Part shown: in pieces, positions 44,903-54,207 of the stretch
Position numbering within the stretch: the first letter of the stretch is position 1
How the letters are laid out: every line of letters begins with the position of its first letter
Assembly: GCA_900552495.1 (NCBI GenBank)
Contig: URZY01000007.1
Span: 1-64,000, forward strand
DNA from: an uncultured Mycoplasmatota bacterium
GTDB lineage: Bacteria > Bacillota_I > Bacilli_A > RF39 > UBA660
DNA: 64,000 nt
Direction: 5' to 3'
Program-made: the position numbers and the translations under genes
Notes under the pieces: generated by a model
What the model was told of the DNA's origin: nothing
Database searches by the model: none
The model's input: only the letters and a program-made list of their open reading frames with translations

Positions 44903-45196
44903 TTATTTATTAAATCTCTTAAATAAACTTATTAATTCATCAATTATCTCCAAATTACCATTTTTTAAATCTTTTGTCACACAAGAATGCAAATGCTCAT
45001 CCAAAATTTGATTAGATAAGCTTTTAACAGAATTTTCAACTGCTGATAGTTGAATTAAAATATCATTACAATAACTATCATTTTGAATCATTTTATTTAT
45101 TCCGGTAAGCTGGCCTATTATTCTATTTATTCTATTACTAATTAATTTCTTTTCTTCATTTTTTCTTATTGTCTTCTTCTCAAAGCCTTCATTCAT
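44903..45196 (-). CDS. csoR: Copper-sensing repressor CsoR
   Basis: 97 residues of the all-helical CsoR/RcnR family: NRINRIIGQLTGINKMI, then the Cu(I) ligands Cys in DSYCNDIL and the His-x-x-x-Cys of EHLHSCV. Cu(I) binding releases it from DNA. GGTGATATAG precedes the ATG. The operator just upstream supports self-regulation of the copper operon. Confidence 0.93.
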   Translation of the reverse strand: MNEGFEKKTIRKNEEKKLISNRINRIIGQLTGINKMIQNDSYCNDILIQLSAVENSVKSLSNQILDEHLHSCVTKDLKNGNLEIIDELISLFKRFNK

Positions 45197-45213
45197 CTAT
45201 ATCACCACACAAT

Positions 45214-45242
45214 ATTATATACCCCTATGGGTATATTGTAAA
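45214..45242 (-). promoter_or_regulatory. csoR promoter with CsoR operator in its spacer
   Basis: TTTACA (45237-45242) and TATAAT (45214-45219) on the minus strand are 17 bases apart. The palindrome TATACCC-CTAT-GGGTATA (45218-45235) fills the spacer and is a typical CsoR site. Binding would block polymerase. Confidence 0.88.
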
Positions 45243-45251
45243 TCTGTTATT

Positions 45252-45284
45252 TAAAAAAAATAACTTACCAACCACTTGTAAGTC
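45252..45284 (-). terminator. Intrinsic terminator after the GNAT-Nudix pair
   Basis: ACTTAC and GTAAGT pair around a nine-base loop on the minus strand, followed by TA and eight T. Confidence 0.75.
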
Positions 45285-45304
45285 ATTCTTCAATATAATC
45301 ATCT

Positions 45305-45841
45305 TTAATTTTCTTTCAAGTTCTTTAATAAAATATGTCGTTTTATATTTTTATCTTTTTGATACCATGTTTTTATTTCATAACCCATACTTTGCAAATT
45401 TCTTAAACTATACTCATTCCCAAATGTTACTTCCGCAATAACATTAGTAATACCTAATTTCTTTGCTCTTGTCTCTAAATGCTCTACTAACAATTGTTGC
45501 AAGTGATTACCACGATATTCCGGCAATACAATGACTCCATCTATATCAGCACATTTCCCCGTAATATTAGGAATATAGCTGCTTATCTCTCTCATTCGAT
45601 TTGATACTGATAGAAATACCCAAGCAATCATTTGCCCCTCGAAAAATGCTCCATATATTTCCCCATCATCAATTGGATTATTCACAATACGCAAATAACT
45701 TTCCTCTTTAAAAGGTAAAAAATACCCCTTTTCATTTTCTAAAAACGCGTCAATAACTATATTTTGGATTCTATAAATATCACCAACATCACTAGATGTA
45801 CATAATCTTATTTCTAAATCCTGCTTATTCACCTTTTTCAT
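45305..45841 (-). CDS. GNAT-family N-acetyltransferase
   Basis: About 178 residues. The acetyl-CoA loop is VLPEYRGNHLQQLLVEHL (near 113), preceded by the acidic strand 'ADIDGVIV' and followed by 'GNEYSLRNLQSMGYE', the usual end of the fold. GGGAG is five bases before the ATG at 45841; longer starts overlap the Nudix gene and lack a site. Acceptor unknown. Co-transcribed with the Nudix gene just upstream. Confidence 0.85.
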   Translation of the reverse strand: MKKVNKQDLEIRLCTSSDVGDIYRIQNIVIDAFLENEKGYFLPFKEESYLRIVNNPIDDGEIYGAFFEGQMIAWVFLSVSNRMREISSYIPNITGKCADIDGVIVLPEYRGNHLQQLLVEHLETRAKKLGITNVIAEVTFGNEYSLRNLQSMGYEIKTWYQKDKNIKRHILLKNLKEN

Positions 45842-45854
45842 ATTTACTCCCATT

Positions 45855-46289
45855 TTACTCATAAAAATGCTTAATATTTTCTAAATCAAATATCTCTTTA
45901 ACAAATTGATTCAAATTTGACAATCCCGCTATCTCTTTATTATATATATCCATTACAAAATCAATTGCTTTCCATTCATAATGTCCCTCTTCATCATCTT
46001 CTACTAACACCTCATCAACAAAATCATATATAACATTTAAATGTGTATTACTATTTAATACATTTTCAAAAGGATAGACAAGTGTTACTAGCAACTTAGG
46101 ATCAATTAAACTTATATTTGTTTCTTCCATACATTCCCTTTTTGCAGCCATAATAGGTGTTTCATTTTCTTCTATTTTCCCACCTATCCCATTCCAACAA
46201 CCTTTATAAGGTTTTTTATTTCTTTTTACTAATAGTAACTTATCTCTTTTTTTATTAAATAACAGTACTACTACATAATTTTTATTCAT
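45855..46289 (-). CDS. Nudix hydrolase, MutT-like
   Basis: About 144 residues. The Nudix box GGKIEENETPIMAAKRECMEET is complete (Gly-x5-Glu-x7-Arg-Glu-x-x-Glu-Glu), preceded by 'GCWNGIG'. It probably cleaves oxidised or other nucleoside triphosphates (8-oxo-dGTP-like). AGGTGA is six bases before the ATG at 46289. Confidence 0.88.
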   Translation of the reverse strand: MNKNYVVVLLFNKKRDKLLLVKRNKKPYKGCWNGIGGKIEENETPIMAAKRECMEETNISLIDPKLLVTLVYPFENVLNSNTHLNVIYDFVDEVLVEDDEEGHYEWKAIDFVMDIYNKEIAGLSNLNQFVKEIFDLENIKHFYE

Positions 46290-46339
46290 AAACAATCACC
46301 TAAATATTAACACTTTCAATCAATTTCTAACGATTTCAA

Positions 46340-46786
46340 TTATCGCTTATCTTTCCATTCATGATACAAAATATCCTTTAATACTAGCATACTATCAACT
46401 TCATTAAAGCCATATTCCTTCATCAATTTATTAAGCATTATTCTAATACTATGAGCATATTCCTCACTATCAACCATTCCCTGATATGAAGCTAGTATTG
46501 GATATTTTTTACTCCAAACTTTTGTCCAATCCGTTTTTGAAACTTTTCTTTCGTCTACACTATTTATTCCTTCTTCTATTTTTAAAATACTATCATCAAA
46601 TTCAACCAACTCATCTAATTTTAAATTATAAAGTCCCGCTAACTCCTTTGCTTGATAAATATCTGGAACCGTTTCATTAGTCTCCCATTTAGAAATCGTC
46701 TGTCTACTTACACCTAGTTTTTCCGCAACTACCTCTTGAGTTAACCCCGCTTTTTTTCTTGCCTGCCAAAAACTATTTCCCAACAT
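46340..46786 (-). CDS. XRE-family transcriptional regulator
   Basis: 148 residues. Residues 5-60 are a helix-turn-helix (ARKKAGLTQEVVAEKLGV, SRQTISKWETNETVPD), followed by a helical domain of about 85 residues of unknown role. AGAGGTGATGAT precedes the ATG. Target genes unknown; it stands alone. Confidence 0.87.
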   Translation of the reverse strand: MLGNSFWQARKKAGLTQEVVAEKLGVSRQTISKWETNETVPDIYQAKELAGLYNLKLDELVEFDDSILKIEEGINSVDERKVSKTDWTKVWSKKYPILASYQGMVDSEEYAHSIRIMLNKLMKEYGFNEVDSMLVLKDILYHEWKDKR

Positions 46787-46873
46787 ATCATCACCTCTAA
46801 ACTAAGTTTACTAAAATATATCCCTAAATTCTACCATCTAAACTTTCCAAAAATGTCTACCAATCTTAACATA

Positions 46874-47173
46874 TTATTTTTTATAATAAATAATTTCTTT
46901 TCCCAAACTTTTAGCCAATTCAATTTCTTCTTTTGTACTAGAGCCAATATAATTATCTTCATTTACTACATAAATTGCATCAGACAATTTAATTCTTTCC
47001 TTATGTATATCACCAAGTATCTTTTTTTCTCCATCTGTATAAGCATTCTCCTCTAAAGAAATTGGAAAGATTGGCATCAAAACAATATTTCCTTTAAATT
47101 CTAAAGCAATTGCTTCTTTAATCATTAAATCCCTAAACTTAAAACTTCCACACATTGTAACAATTTTCAACAT
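46874..47173 (-). CDS. Nucleoside 2-deoxyribosyltransferase-like protein
   Basis: About 99 residues with a Rossmann-like half: an N-terminal strand 'KIVTMCGSFKF', a middle 'DIHKERIKLSDAIYVVNE' and 'IGSSTKEEIELAKSLGKEI'. This is the pattern of the 2-deoxyribosyltransferase/DUF4406 group, in which a Gly-Ser loop and a Ser-x-x-Glu pair line the site. It follows the HD protein gene by six bases and so is probably co-transcribed. The activity is not proven. Confidence 0.65.
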   Translation of the reverse strand: MLKIVTMCGSFKFRDLMIKEAIALEFKGNIVLMPIFPISLEENAYTDGEKKILGDIHKERIKLSDAIYVVNEDNYIGSSTKEEIELAKSLGKEIIYYKK

Positions 47174-47179
47174 TACCAC

Positions 47180-48688
47180 CTACTTCTTTTGATAAACATT
47201 TGCATACTCTACTTCGCCAGCCTCATCTTTAACAAAAGAATCTCTTGAAGTTATATGGTTCACTCTACAATATCTTTCCTTAAATTCTTCCTCATTCTTT
47301 AAAAGCGCTCGCATATCTTGCAGAAAAACTTTATATGTCATATCTTCAAAAAACATATTTTCTGGATTTTCTTCACTATATTTTTTAGACAATCTATCAA
47401 TTGTATAATTTAAATAATTTTCAATATTTTCCTCAGGCATCCTTTCCTTAGCCACAAAAAAGCTTCTAATAAATACAATATCAATTCGCGTATTCCTATC
47501 AGCTGAAGAAATAAGTTTTCCATAAATACTTCTAGGATTATCTTCTTTTGATGAGCGATGATCCTCAATAGCTTCTTTAATAACTAATCGTTCCTCATCA
47601 GTAAAAAAAGTTTTCATATTTTCATCGCTATAAAATCTATTAGCCGCAATTATTTCATGAATCTTGTGATTCTCATGCTTACCTAAATCATGATATGCTG
47701 CAATTGCATAAATCAGATTAGGATCAAGTCCTAGTTTAAACGTATCATTCAAGGCAAAAGCTCTTCTAATAACCTCAACTATATGAACAATCCCATGAGC
47801 CTTATCATTAACCTCATACTGTGGAAAAATAAATTCTTCAACATATTTTTTTAATTGGGGGTCAACCTCTTGCGTATAGTATTCAAGTTCATCTATTCCA
47901 CTAACCTTTAAAATACGTTTTCTATAAATATCAAAATCATCAATATCAATTACTTTTTCATTATAAGCTTCATATAAAGCCTCATCCAAAGAAAGTTCTG
48001 GTCTATTTTTACGAATCTTTTCAAATGTTTCCCTCAATTCCTCATCACTAATCAAATCAGCACTATTAATTCCATTAATTTTTATAAACATTCTATTAAA
48101 TTCACTACGATTATCCAATATTCTTCCCAAATCTTCTAAAAACTTTTTATATTCTAAATCCTCAAAATACATTTTCTCATTAGCATAACCTTTTTTACCA
48201 AATTTCTTTACCAAATGAGCATAAGATTCATCAATTATTTGCTTTAAATTAACTCCACTACCATGTTTAAGCCTATATTCATAAGTTCTAATAAAGGGCT
48301 TTTCTAATTCTGTATTTCTATCCGCCGAAGAAACAATTTTTCCATAAATACTCCGCGGTTCATATGAAAGACTAGCACGATGATCATAAACAGCCTCACT
48401 CATTACCAAAATCTCATCAGCAGTAAAGTACTTTTTTAATTCCTCATCAGCCAATAATATCTCAGCTGATACTTTTTCATGATTAGCTGCATCAATAGAA
48501 TGTCCAACATCATGATATGCAGCTATTACATAAACCATATCCAAATTTATATCTGGAACATTTTTAGCAAACGCTAGGCTCCTTCTTATAACATACTTAA
48601 TGTGGTCTATTCCATGCCCCTTATCACTCTTATCATATCTTGGCAACACCTTTTCCTCAATATATTTTACTAATTTTTCATTCACCAT
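47180..48688 (-). CDS. Tandem HD-domain phosphohydrolase
   Basis: About 502 residues built from two copies of one HD unit. Copy 1 has HGIDHIKYV, AAYHDVGHS and DHRASLSYEPRSIYGKIVSSADRNT; copy 2 has HGIVHIVEV, AAYHDLGKH and DHRSSKEDNPRSIYGKLISSADRNT. Both keep the metal-binding His, His-Asp and Asp residues. HD proteins hydrolyse nucleotides or other phosphates. AAGGAG is seven bases before the ATG at 48688; the longer frame lacks a site. The fused duplication is unusual. Confidence 0.85.
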   Translation of the reverse strand: MVNEKLVKYIEEKVLPRYDKSDKGHGIDHIKYVIRRSLAFAKNVPDINLDMVYVIAAYHDVGHSIDAANHEKVSAEILLADEELKKYFTADEILVMSEAVYDHRASLSYEPRSIYGKIVSSADRNTELEKPFIRTYEYRLKHGSGVNLKQIIDESYAHLVKKFGKKGYANEKMYFEDLEYKKFLEDLGRILDNRSEFNRMFIKINGINSADLISDEELRETFEKIRKNRPELSLDEALYEAYNEKVIDIDDFDIYRKRILKVSGIDELEYYTQEVDPQLKKYVEEFIFPQYEVNDKAHGIVHIVEVIRRAFALNDTFKLGLDPNLIYAIAAYHDLGKHENHKIHEIIAANRFYSDENMKTFFTDEERLVIKEAIEDHRSSKEDNPRSIYGKLISSADRNTRIDIVFIRSFFVAKERMPEENIENYLNYTIDRLSKKYSEENPENMFFEDMTYKVFLQDMRALLKNEEEFKERYCRVNHITSRDSFVKDEAGEVEYANVYQKK

Positions 48689-48739
48689 ACCCAAACTCCT
48701 TACTGCTCTACCATTTGTTTTACAAAACATCTACTTATT

Positions 48740-49297
48740 TTATTGATATTCCTCTCTAATAATTGAATAGCAGCAAATATTATTACGTTTTCCATCCTTA
48801 TCTACTACTCTATTTCTTAAAATTCCGTCTAGGTGCATCCCACTCTTCTGCATTATTTTTCCACTAGCAGTATTATTACTATAATGTTTCGCACAGACAA
48901 CCTCTGCTTCACACTCTTCAAATAAATACTTAATAACTCTCTTTAGCGCTTCTGTTCCATAACCATGCCCCCAAAATCTTTTTCCATAACAATAACCAAC
49001 CTCAGCAACATCAAACTTAATACTTTCCTTATCAACAACATCAATTGTTCCAATAAGTTCATGACTACTTTTCAATTCCACAATCCATCGAAAGGTATCC
49101 ATATCAGCATACTCTTTTTCCCACATTTCATACAAAGCCTTTGTTTCATCAACATTTCTATGCCTCTCCCAAGGCAAAAATCTTGGTACATCATCATTAT
49201 TACACCAAGAATTAAAAGCCTCTTCCGCATCTGCTTTCTTCAATCTTCTAAGAACTAATCTCTCTGTCTCTAATTCCTTTGTTCCTAATAGTTTCAT
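48740..49297 (-). CDS. GNAT acetyltransferase, RimJ/RimL-like
   Basis: About 185 residues: ELETERLVLRRLKKADAEE at the start, the acetyl-CoA loop YGKRFWGHGYGTEAL and the closing 'NNTASGKIMQKSGMHLDG'. This subgroup acetylates N-termini of ribosomal proteins or small molecules. GGAAG is eight bases before the ATG at 49297. Upstream of the HD gene in the same direction. Confidence 0.88.
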   Translation of the reverse strand: MKLLGTKELETERLVLRRLKKADAEEAFNSWCNNDDVPRFLPWERHRNVDETKALYEMWEKEYADMDTFRWIVELKSSHELIGTIDVVDKESIKFDVAEVGYCYGKRFWGHGYGTEALKRVIKYLFEECEAEVVCAKHYSNNTASGKIMQKSGMHLDGILRNRVVDKDGKRNNICCYSIIREEYQ

Positions 49298-49430
49298 CTT
49301 TCTCACTTCCAGACCACTTTAATAAATAATACATTAATCTACATAATTATAACAAAAAAACCACTAACATAAAACCTTATCGCCCAATTTTAACAATAAT
49401 ATTTTAATTATTAAAAATAACTTACCATCA

Positions 49431-49460
49431 AAAAAGGAAAGCTAAGCTTTCCAAAAAGTA
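49431..49460 (-). terminator. Intrinsic terminator after the membrane-anchored protein
   Basis: GGAAAGC and GCTTTCC pair around TTA on the minus strand, followed by six T. Confidence 0.85.
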
Positions 49461-50701
49461 CAAATATTTTTATAATTATATTTTAATTCACTATTTTCTA
49501 AAATTAAACTTAATCCAACTTCATCATTATAAAAATATACTTTATCTGAAACAACTACCAACATATCTTTACCAACTACTACCCACTCTGAAATATCATC
49601 AAAACTAAATAATAATTCTGCCTTTTCTAAATTGTTTTTATTTACTCGATATATAGCATTTTCTGTTCTAAAATAATAATATTCTAAGATTTCTTTTACT
49701 TCTACAATATCATCATATATTTTATTTAATTCTTCAAGTTCTACCTTCAAACCAAAATATACTTCTTCCTCTAATAATATGTTTGGTTCAACCGCTATCT
49801 TTTGACCATTTTTATAACTAATAAATTGCTCTTTCGCTGCCTCTAAAACCTCTATCTTTCCCTTCTTAGGATCTATAATATACTGTTTTTTAGAACCGAC
49901 ATCTGTAACATATAATTTATCTTCAATAACCCCATTAAAATAATACTTAATACTAGTTTTTTCTTTAAACTTTATTGTTTTTGTTTCCCTCTTCTCAACA
50001 TCGAAACAAACTATTTTCTCTATTCTACCACTATCTGAATCAATAACTGCCACAACATAATAATTAGAAACTAAATATGAATATACATTATCATACTGAT
50101 CATTATCTAAAAAGTCATAAACTTCCATTTCTTTGCTATTTAAAACATAAAGTCCCTTATAACGCCAAACTAAAAAACTATAATCATCAATCAAACTTTC
50201 TTGATAGACTTTTATTTTTCTAGATCCAGTTCCAACCCATTCTGCCTTCTCATCCTTTTCCGACCACTTTGGATTATTAAAACCATCTTTTTTAACCTTT
50301 TCAATAATTTTATCAATATCTTTATTATTTATTTGTTTCAAATATGAATAGCTAACCTGCTTACCATCGTATAAACATCTAACATCAGTTACAAATTTAT
50401 TTTTATAAATAGGGTAAATACATTTTAAATTATTTTCTTTATAACTTTTAATATCCTTTATAATTTTTTTCTTTCTAGAGGACGTCTCTGTAATATCAAA
50501 TATAAAAGTATCTTTATCTTTATTTGTAACAATAAAATCATAACTTTTCTCTTTTTGGTTAATCCTTAATTTTTCTACTACACTATAATTACCAATTTCA
50601 TATTCCGTTACTCTTTCTGTCAATAATAAATCAGAAATTATCCATATTCCTAATACTAAGAAAAATAACCCTACTCCCCATTTTAATAATTTTTTCATCA
50701 T
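49442..50701 (-). CDS. Membrane-anchored protein, unknown function
   Basis: 419 residues. One membrane helix at about 8-28 is followed by a long extracytoplasmic beta-rich part with repeated strands such as 'DKLYVTDVGSKKQYIID' and 'ENAIYRVNKNNLEKAELLFSFD', suggesting a propeller-like fold. No catalytic motif or family recognised. GGTGAGTAG precedes the ATG pair. Stands alone between terminators. Confidence 0.6.
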   Translation of the reverse strand: MMKKLLKWGVGLFFLVLGIWIISDLLLTERVTEYEIGNYSVVEKLRINQKEKSYDFIVTNKDKDTFIFDITETSSRKKKIIKDIKSYKENNLKCIYPIYKNKFVTDVRCLYDGKQVSYSYLKQINNKDIDKIIEKVKKDGFNNPKWSEKDEKAEWVGTGSRKIKVYQESLIDDYSFLVWRYKGLYVLNSKEMEVYDFLDNDQYDNVYSYLVSNYYVVAVIDSDSGRIEKIVCFDVEKRETKTIKFKEKTSIKYYFNGVIEDKLYVTDVGSKKQYIIDPKKGKIEVLEAAKEQFISYKNGQKIAVEPNILLEEEVYFGLKVELEELNKIYDDIVEVKEILEYYYFRTENAIYRVNKNNLEKAELLFSFDDISEWVVVGKDMLVVVSDKVYFYNDEVGLSLILENSELKYNYKNICTFWKA

Positions 50702-50729
50702 CTACTCACCAGCAATATTATAACAAAAA

Positions 50730-50752
50730 AAAAGACTTCCATGAAGTCCTTT
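50730..50752 (-). terminator. Intrinsic terminator after the PH-like gene
   Basis: GGACTTC and GAAGTCT pair around ATG on the minus strand, followed by a run of T. Confidence 0.85.
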
Positions 50753-51198
50753 TATTCATGATATGATTCATAATTAGCATACTTTTTCTTTTCTTCTAAC
50801 ATATAAGAAGAAACCTCTGATTCAATCTCTACTAATGCCTCTTTCGAAATATTTGACAAAGTAATGAACTCTTTTATTGTATCAATATATACTTTTCCCC
50901 AGATAATTCCACTAGATACTTTTAAATCATTAAACATATCTGGTGTGATAGAATTTAAGAAATATCCAAAAACAACTCTTTTTCTCCCAATTAATATTCT
51001 CTTGGATGTCAAGGTTATAACTGCTGTTCCCCAAATATTAAAAGGGCTATCATTCTTCTGCGCCGCAAAAGAATACAACGGTTTTTCTCCGGGATTTAAA
51101 TGTTTCTCAACTATTGATGCATTTTGACGAAGTCGCCAAGCAATCGTCATCGGATGTCTTTCTTTGAATTTCAACACCTGTTCATATACTTTTCCCAT
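50752..51198 (-). CDS. Bacterial PH-domain-like protein (YokE-like)
   Basis: 148 residues. After an N-terminal helix, the segment 'LNPGEKPLYSFAAQ ... GTAVITLTSKRILIGRKR' is the usual opening of bacterial pleckstrin-homology domains (Pro-Gly-Glu, then a Thr-x-x-Arg strand), closing with a C-terminal helix rich in Glu. Role unknown. AGGAGATAG precedes the ATG. It follows the thioredoxin-like gene by 11 bases. Confidence 0.65.
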   Translation of the reverse strand: MGKVYEQVLKFKERHPMTIAWRLRQNASIVEKHLNPGEKPLYSFAAQKNDSPFNIWGTAVITLTSKRILIGRKRVVFGYFLNSITPDMFNDLKVSSGIIWGKVYIDTIKEFITLSNISKEALVEIESEVSSYMLEEKKKYANYESYHE

Positions 51199-51209
51199 AT
51201 TTCTATCTC

Positions 51210-51743
51210 CTATTCACTAATAAATCCATTTCTTTTAAAGAATTCAACATATCCGGCTCTGTCAACCAAGCCATCTACGGAATCATGAATCTTACCATCA
51301 CTTACTAATAATAGCATTGGTGTTCCAAACCCTTCAGCAAATATTTCATTTGATGAAATAAATTTAGATTGATCTTCACCATCAAAAGCAGATGAATCTA
51401 AATAATAAATTTTAAGATCATATTCAAAAGCAATATTCTCCAAAATTGGCTGAGCTATTTGACAATACCCACAAGTTGGACTAGCTAACAACACAAGCCT
51501 TTTCTTATCAGTCGCATTATATAAATTTAAATAATGATCAACATCTTCAGCCTTAGTAAATTCTTTTCTTTCGTCATCCTTTACTGAAGCTGCTTCTTGT
51601 TGTGCACGAGCTGTTATGTCATCAGAACTACCAGTTTGAACTCCGGTACCTTCTTTTGTAATATTACTAGTTGCAAAAAAACATCCAATAACTACAACAC
51701 ATGCAACTATAGCAATTATAATATTAATCTTTTTCTTATCCAT
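51210..51743 (-). CDS. Membrane-anchored thioredoxin-like protein
   Basis: About 177 residues. A membrane helix (about 5-25) holds the domain outside. The redox motif CGYC sits in 'ASPTCGYCQIAQPIL', and the cis-proline follows in FGTPMLLL, so it is a thioredoxin fold. It may reduce or oxidise extracellular disulfides. GAGAGAGG is seven bases before the ATG at 51743. Co-transcribed with the PH-like gene. Confidence 0.82.
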   Translation of the reverse strand: MDKKKINIIIAIVACVVVIGCFFATSNITKEGTGVQTGSSDDITARAQQEAASVKDDERKEFTKAEDVDHYLNLYNATDKKRLVLLASPTCGYCQIAQPILENIAFEYDLKIYYLDSSAFDGEDQSKFISSNEIFAEGFGTPMLLLVSDGKIHDSVDGLVDRAGYVEFFKRNGFISE

Positions 51744-51818
51744 AATCATACCTCTCTCCCACAATCATTATATCATACTTTAACAACAAATAAATAGAAA
51801 TTAATAAATAATTAGTTT

Positions 51819-53678
51819 CTACTTCTTCATAATCATTGCTCCGCGACCAGCTAATATATTTCTATTAGTTTTCTTCAGAGTATAAACAACTTCCGCATCA
51901 CCATACTCCTCAGGAATATCAACTAAAACATCGTCGTCTGTTGCATTAACCATAACTAACATCTTTTTATCATCATTTACCCTTTCAAACATTAAGTAAT
52001 CTTTATTCAATTTTAATATATTAGTTTTCGCCTTTTTTAGAAATTGATTTGACATTTTAACTTTACCAATCTCCGTAAAAAATTCTATTAAATCTCCATC
52101 TTCTTTTCCCCAAGGAAATGGTTTTCGATTGGCTAAATTCCCTAATCCTTCTATTCCCGCTTCATCACCATAAAAAATTGTAAAGTTTCCAGGTAAAAAA
52201 GCTAATGCAATAGCATAAGTCTTATATAATTCCTTAGCCTTTTCATACTCTTCACTTGATAATTGATAATCCATACAATAGTCATGATTTTGTTCATTAA
52301 CAGGATTCCAATACCAAGGGCTGCTTTCTGAAAACTCTTTATTTGGTGCAAAAACATTTAATGGTCTTGTAATATCATGGGTTGAAGTTGAATTAAGAGC
52401 AGAATTTAATGTTTCATCAGCGAACTCTGTCATTAAATCGTTCAATGTCCACTCTAACTTTTGTACATCACCACATTTAATATATCTAATTAAAGCATCC
52501 ATCAACATATAATTCATAAAACTATGTAGTCCACGTCCATTACCTAAGCAATCTTTCTCTGAACGCATCGCATTATGCCAAAATTCACCTACTATAAAAC
52601 CATCCTTCTTATTACGCATAACGGCATAGTAAACAGCTCTTAAGAATTCATCATCAAGATTTGGATCATCCGCAACATCTATCCGTAATCCATCTATTCC
52701 TAAATTAAACCACTGATCAATTATTCCCCCTTGACCAGTAATATATCTTTTCCATTCTGGGCTACTACAATCACAAACTATTAAGTTAGGCATATTCCAC
52801 CAATTAAGAAAAACATTTTCGCCCTTTTCCTTATCATAAACCATTTTATAAAAAGATCTATATTTTGATTGTTCACTTTGATAAGCTCCCACCTCTGGAA
52901 ACGAATTATATTCATTAAAATATCTACTGTCACTACCAGTATGATTAAATACAACATCAAGGATGACCTTAATTCCTCTCTTATGAGCCTCTTCACATAG
53001 TTCCTTTAAATCATCTTCGCTTCCTTTATATGGATCAATCTTCTCATAATCAGATGTGTCATACCCATGATTTGACTGTGAAAAAGAGACCGGGCTTAAA
53101 TATAGAATTTCTGTTCCAAATTGCTTAATATAATCCAATTTATCTGTAATTCCCTTTAAGTCTCCCCCATAAAAATCAATATTCCAAAATTTATCAGTAG
53201 AATGATATTTAGGCAATTTCTCATCCCAAGACTTATGAATTACTCTTCTTGGCATCTCCTTTAAAGGTTTGTTACTGCCCCTATTAAAACGATCGACAAA
53301 CACATGATAAACAATAGCTCCTTGGGCCCAATCCGGCACACTAAAATCAACTGGCATTTTAAACATTTCTTCACGATAAACATCATTGTCTACTATCTTT
53401 TTATTTTTAATAAAACATTGTTTACCATCTAACTGATATGAAAAAAAATACCGATAATTAGTTCTTCTTTCCAAAAAAATATCACTTTCAAAGTAAACAT
53501 TTTCTAAATCATTTTCTTTATGTTTTATTTGATAACTCCTTCGTCCCCTCTCGTTCTCAACTGTAAAATACACATTATCATACCAACCTATTTTGGGCAC
53601 TGTTATCTTAATTCTATAATTAATACCATCTGGCAACTCTTCAATGGGTGTAATCTCATATATAGCATTTCCACTCAT
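51819..53678 (-). CDS. GH13 alpha-amylase family enzyme
   Basis: About 619 residues, no signal peptide, so cytoplasmic. An N-terminal beta domain (about 110) precedes the barrel with the conserved regions DVVFNHTG, GLRIDVADD (nucleophile Asp), IVGEFWHNA (acid/base Glu) and STHDITRP. Neopullulanase or cyclomaltodextrinase-type enzymes have this layout and split maltodextrins taken up by the cell. GAGGGA is seven bases before the ATG at 53678. Confidence 0.9.
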   Translation of the reverse strand: MSGNAIYEITPIEELPDGINYRIKITVPKIGWYDNVYFTVENERGRRSYQIKHKENDLENVYFESDIFLERRTNYRYFFSYQLDGKQCFIKNKKIVDNDVYREEMFKMPVDFSVPDWAQGAIVYHVFVDRFNRGSNKPLKEMPRRVIHKSWDEKLPKYHSTDKFWNIDFYGGDLKGITDKLDYIKQFGTEILYLSPVSFSQSNHGYDTSDYEKIDPYKGSEDDLKELCEEAHKRGIKVILDVVFNHTGSDSRYFNEYNSFPEVGAYQSEQSKYRSFYKMVYDKEKGENVFLNWWNMPNLIVCDCSSPEWKRYITGQGGIIDQWFNLGIDGLRIDVADDPNLDDEFLRAVYYAVMRNKKDGFIVGEFWHNAMRSEKDCLGNGRGLHSFMNYMLMDALIRYIKCGDVQKLEWTLNDLMTEFADETLNSALNSTSTHDITRPLNVFAPNKEFSESSPWYWNPVNEQNHDYCMDYQLSSEEYEKAKELYKTYAIALAFLPGNFTIFYGDEAGIEGLGNLANRKPFPWGKEDGDLIEFFTEIGKVKMSNQFLKKAKTNILKLNKDYLMFERVNDDKKMLVMVNATDDDVLVDIPEEYGDAEVVYTLKKTNRNILAGRGAMIMKK

Positions 53679-53763
53679 ATCAACATCCCTCACCTACTAT
53701 AAGTATAACAAAAAAGAACTAAAAATAACACTAATTGACATCAACTTAACAATATAAAAAAAA

Positions 53764-54204
53764 TTATAAATCACATCTTCTTCGATTTATAATTTTCTCT
53801 TTTCTATTTTTATTTTGGCGTAGCTTATCATTAACTTCTTTACTACTTTTCTCTTTCATTCTCTTAGTATAAGTAAGATCACTCTCTGGCATTTCTAAAG
53901 GCGCAACTAAACTATCATCAATAAAAGTTTTTCTCTTAAATTCTTCTAAATCAGATAAAGACAATAACGTTTCATCAAAACATTGAACAATATCATTTTG
54001 AACACCCATAAACTTAATAATCTGCTGTAAATTTTTATATTCCTCAAAACTATAAAAGCGCAATATTTTATCAAAACAATGAAATTCATTATCAACATGA
54101 ACATAACTAATTCCTTTTTGGCATAACATCGTCTCAAAAACATCTGAAACCATTAAAACATCACTAACTACATAATTGTAGACTCTTCTCTGTTTTTTTT
54201 CCAT
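53764..54204 (-). CDS. Hypothetical protein downstream of the ABC-F gene
   Basis: 146 residues. The first 90 residues look globular ('NYVVSDVLMVSDVFETMLCQKGI', 'FYSFEEYKNLQQIIKFMG') and the last 50 are a Lys/Arg-rich, probably helical or disordered tail. No family recognised. Its ATG follows the ABC-F stop by three bases, so it is likely translated by coupling. Confidence 0.55.
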   Translation of the reverse strand: MEKKQRRVYNYVVSDVLMVSDVFETMLCQKGISYVHVDNEFHCFDKILRFYSFEEYKNLQQIIKFMGVQNDIVQCFDETLLSLSDLEEFKRKTFIDDSLVAPLEMPESDLTYTKRMKEKSSKEVNDKLRQNKNRKEKIINRRRCDL

Positions 54205-54207
54205 ATT

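Noticed and set aside
51717..51743. Possible lipoprotein signal at the start of the thioredoxin-like protein (VIGC)
   Set aside because: The Cys lies at the end of a long membrane helix without the usual charged start and Leu-x-x-Cys pattern; an anchor helix is the simpler reading.
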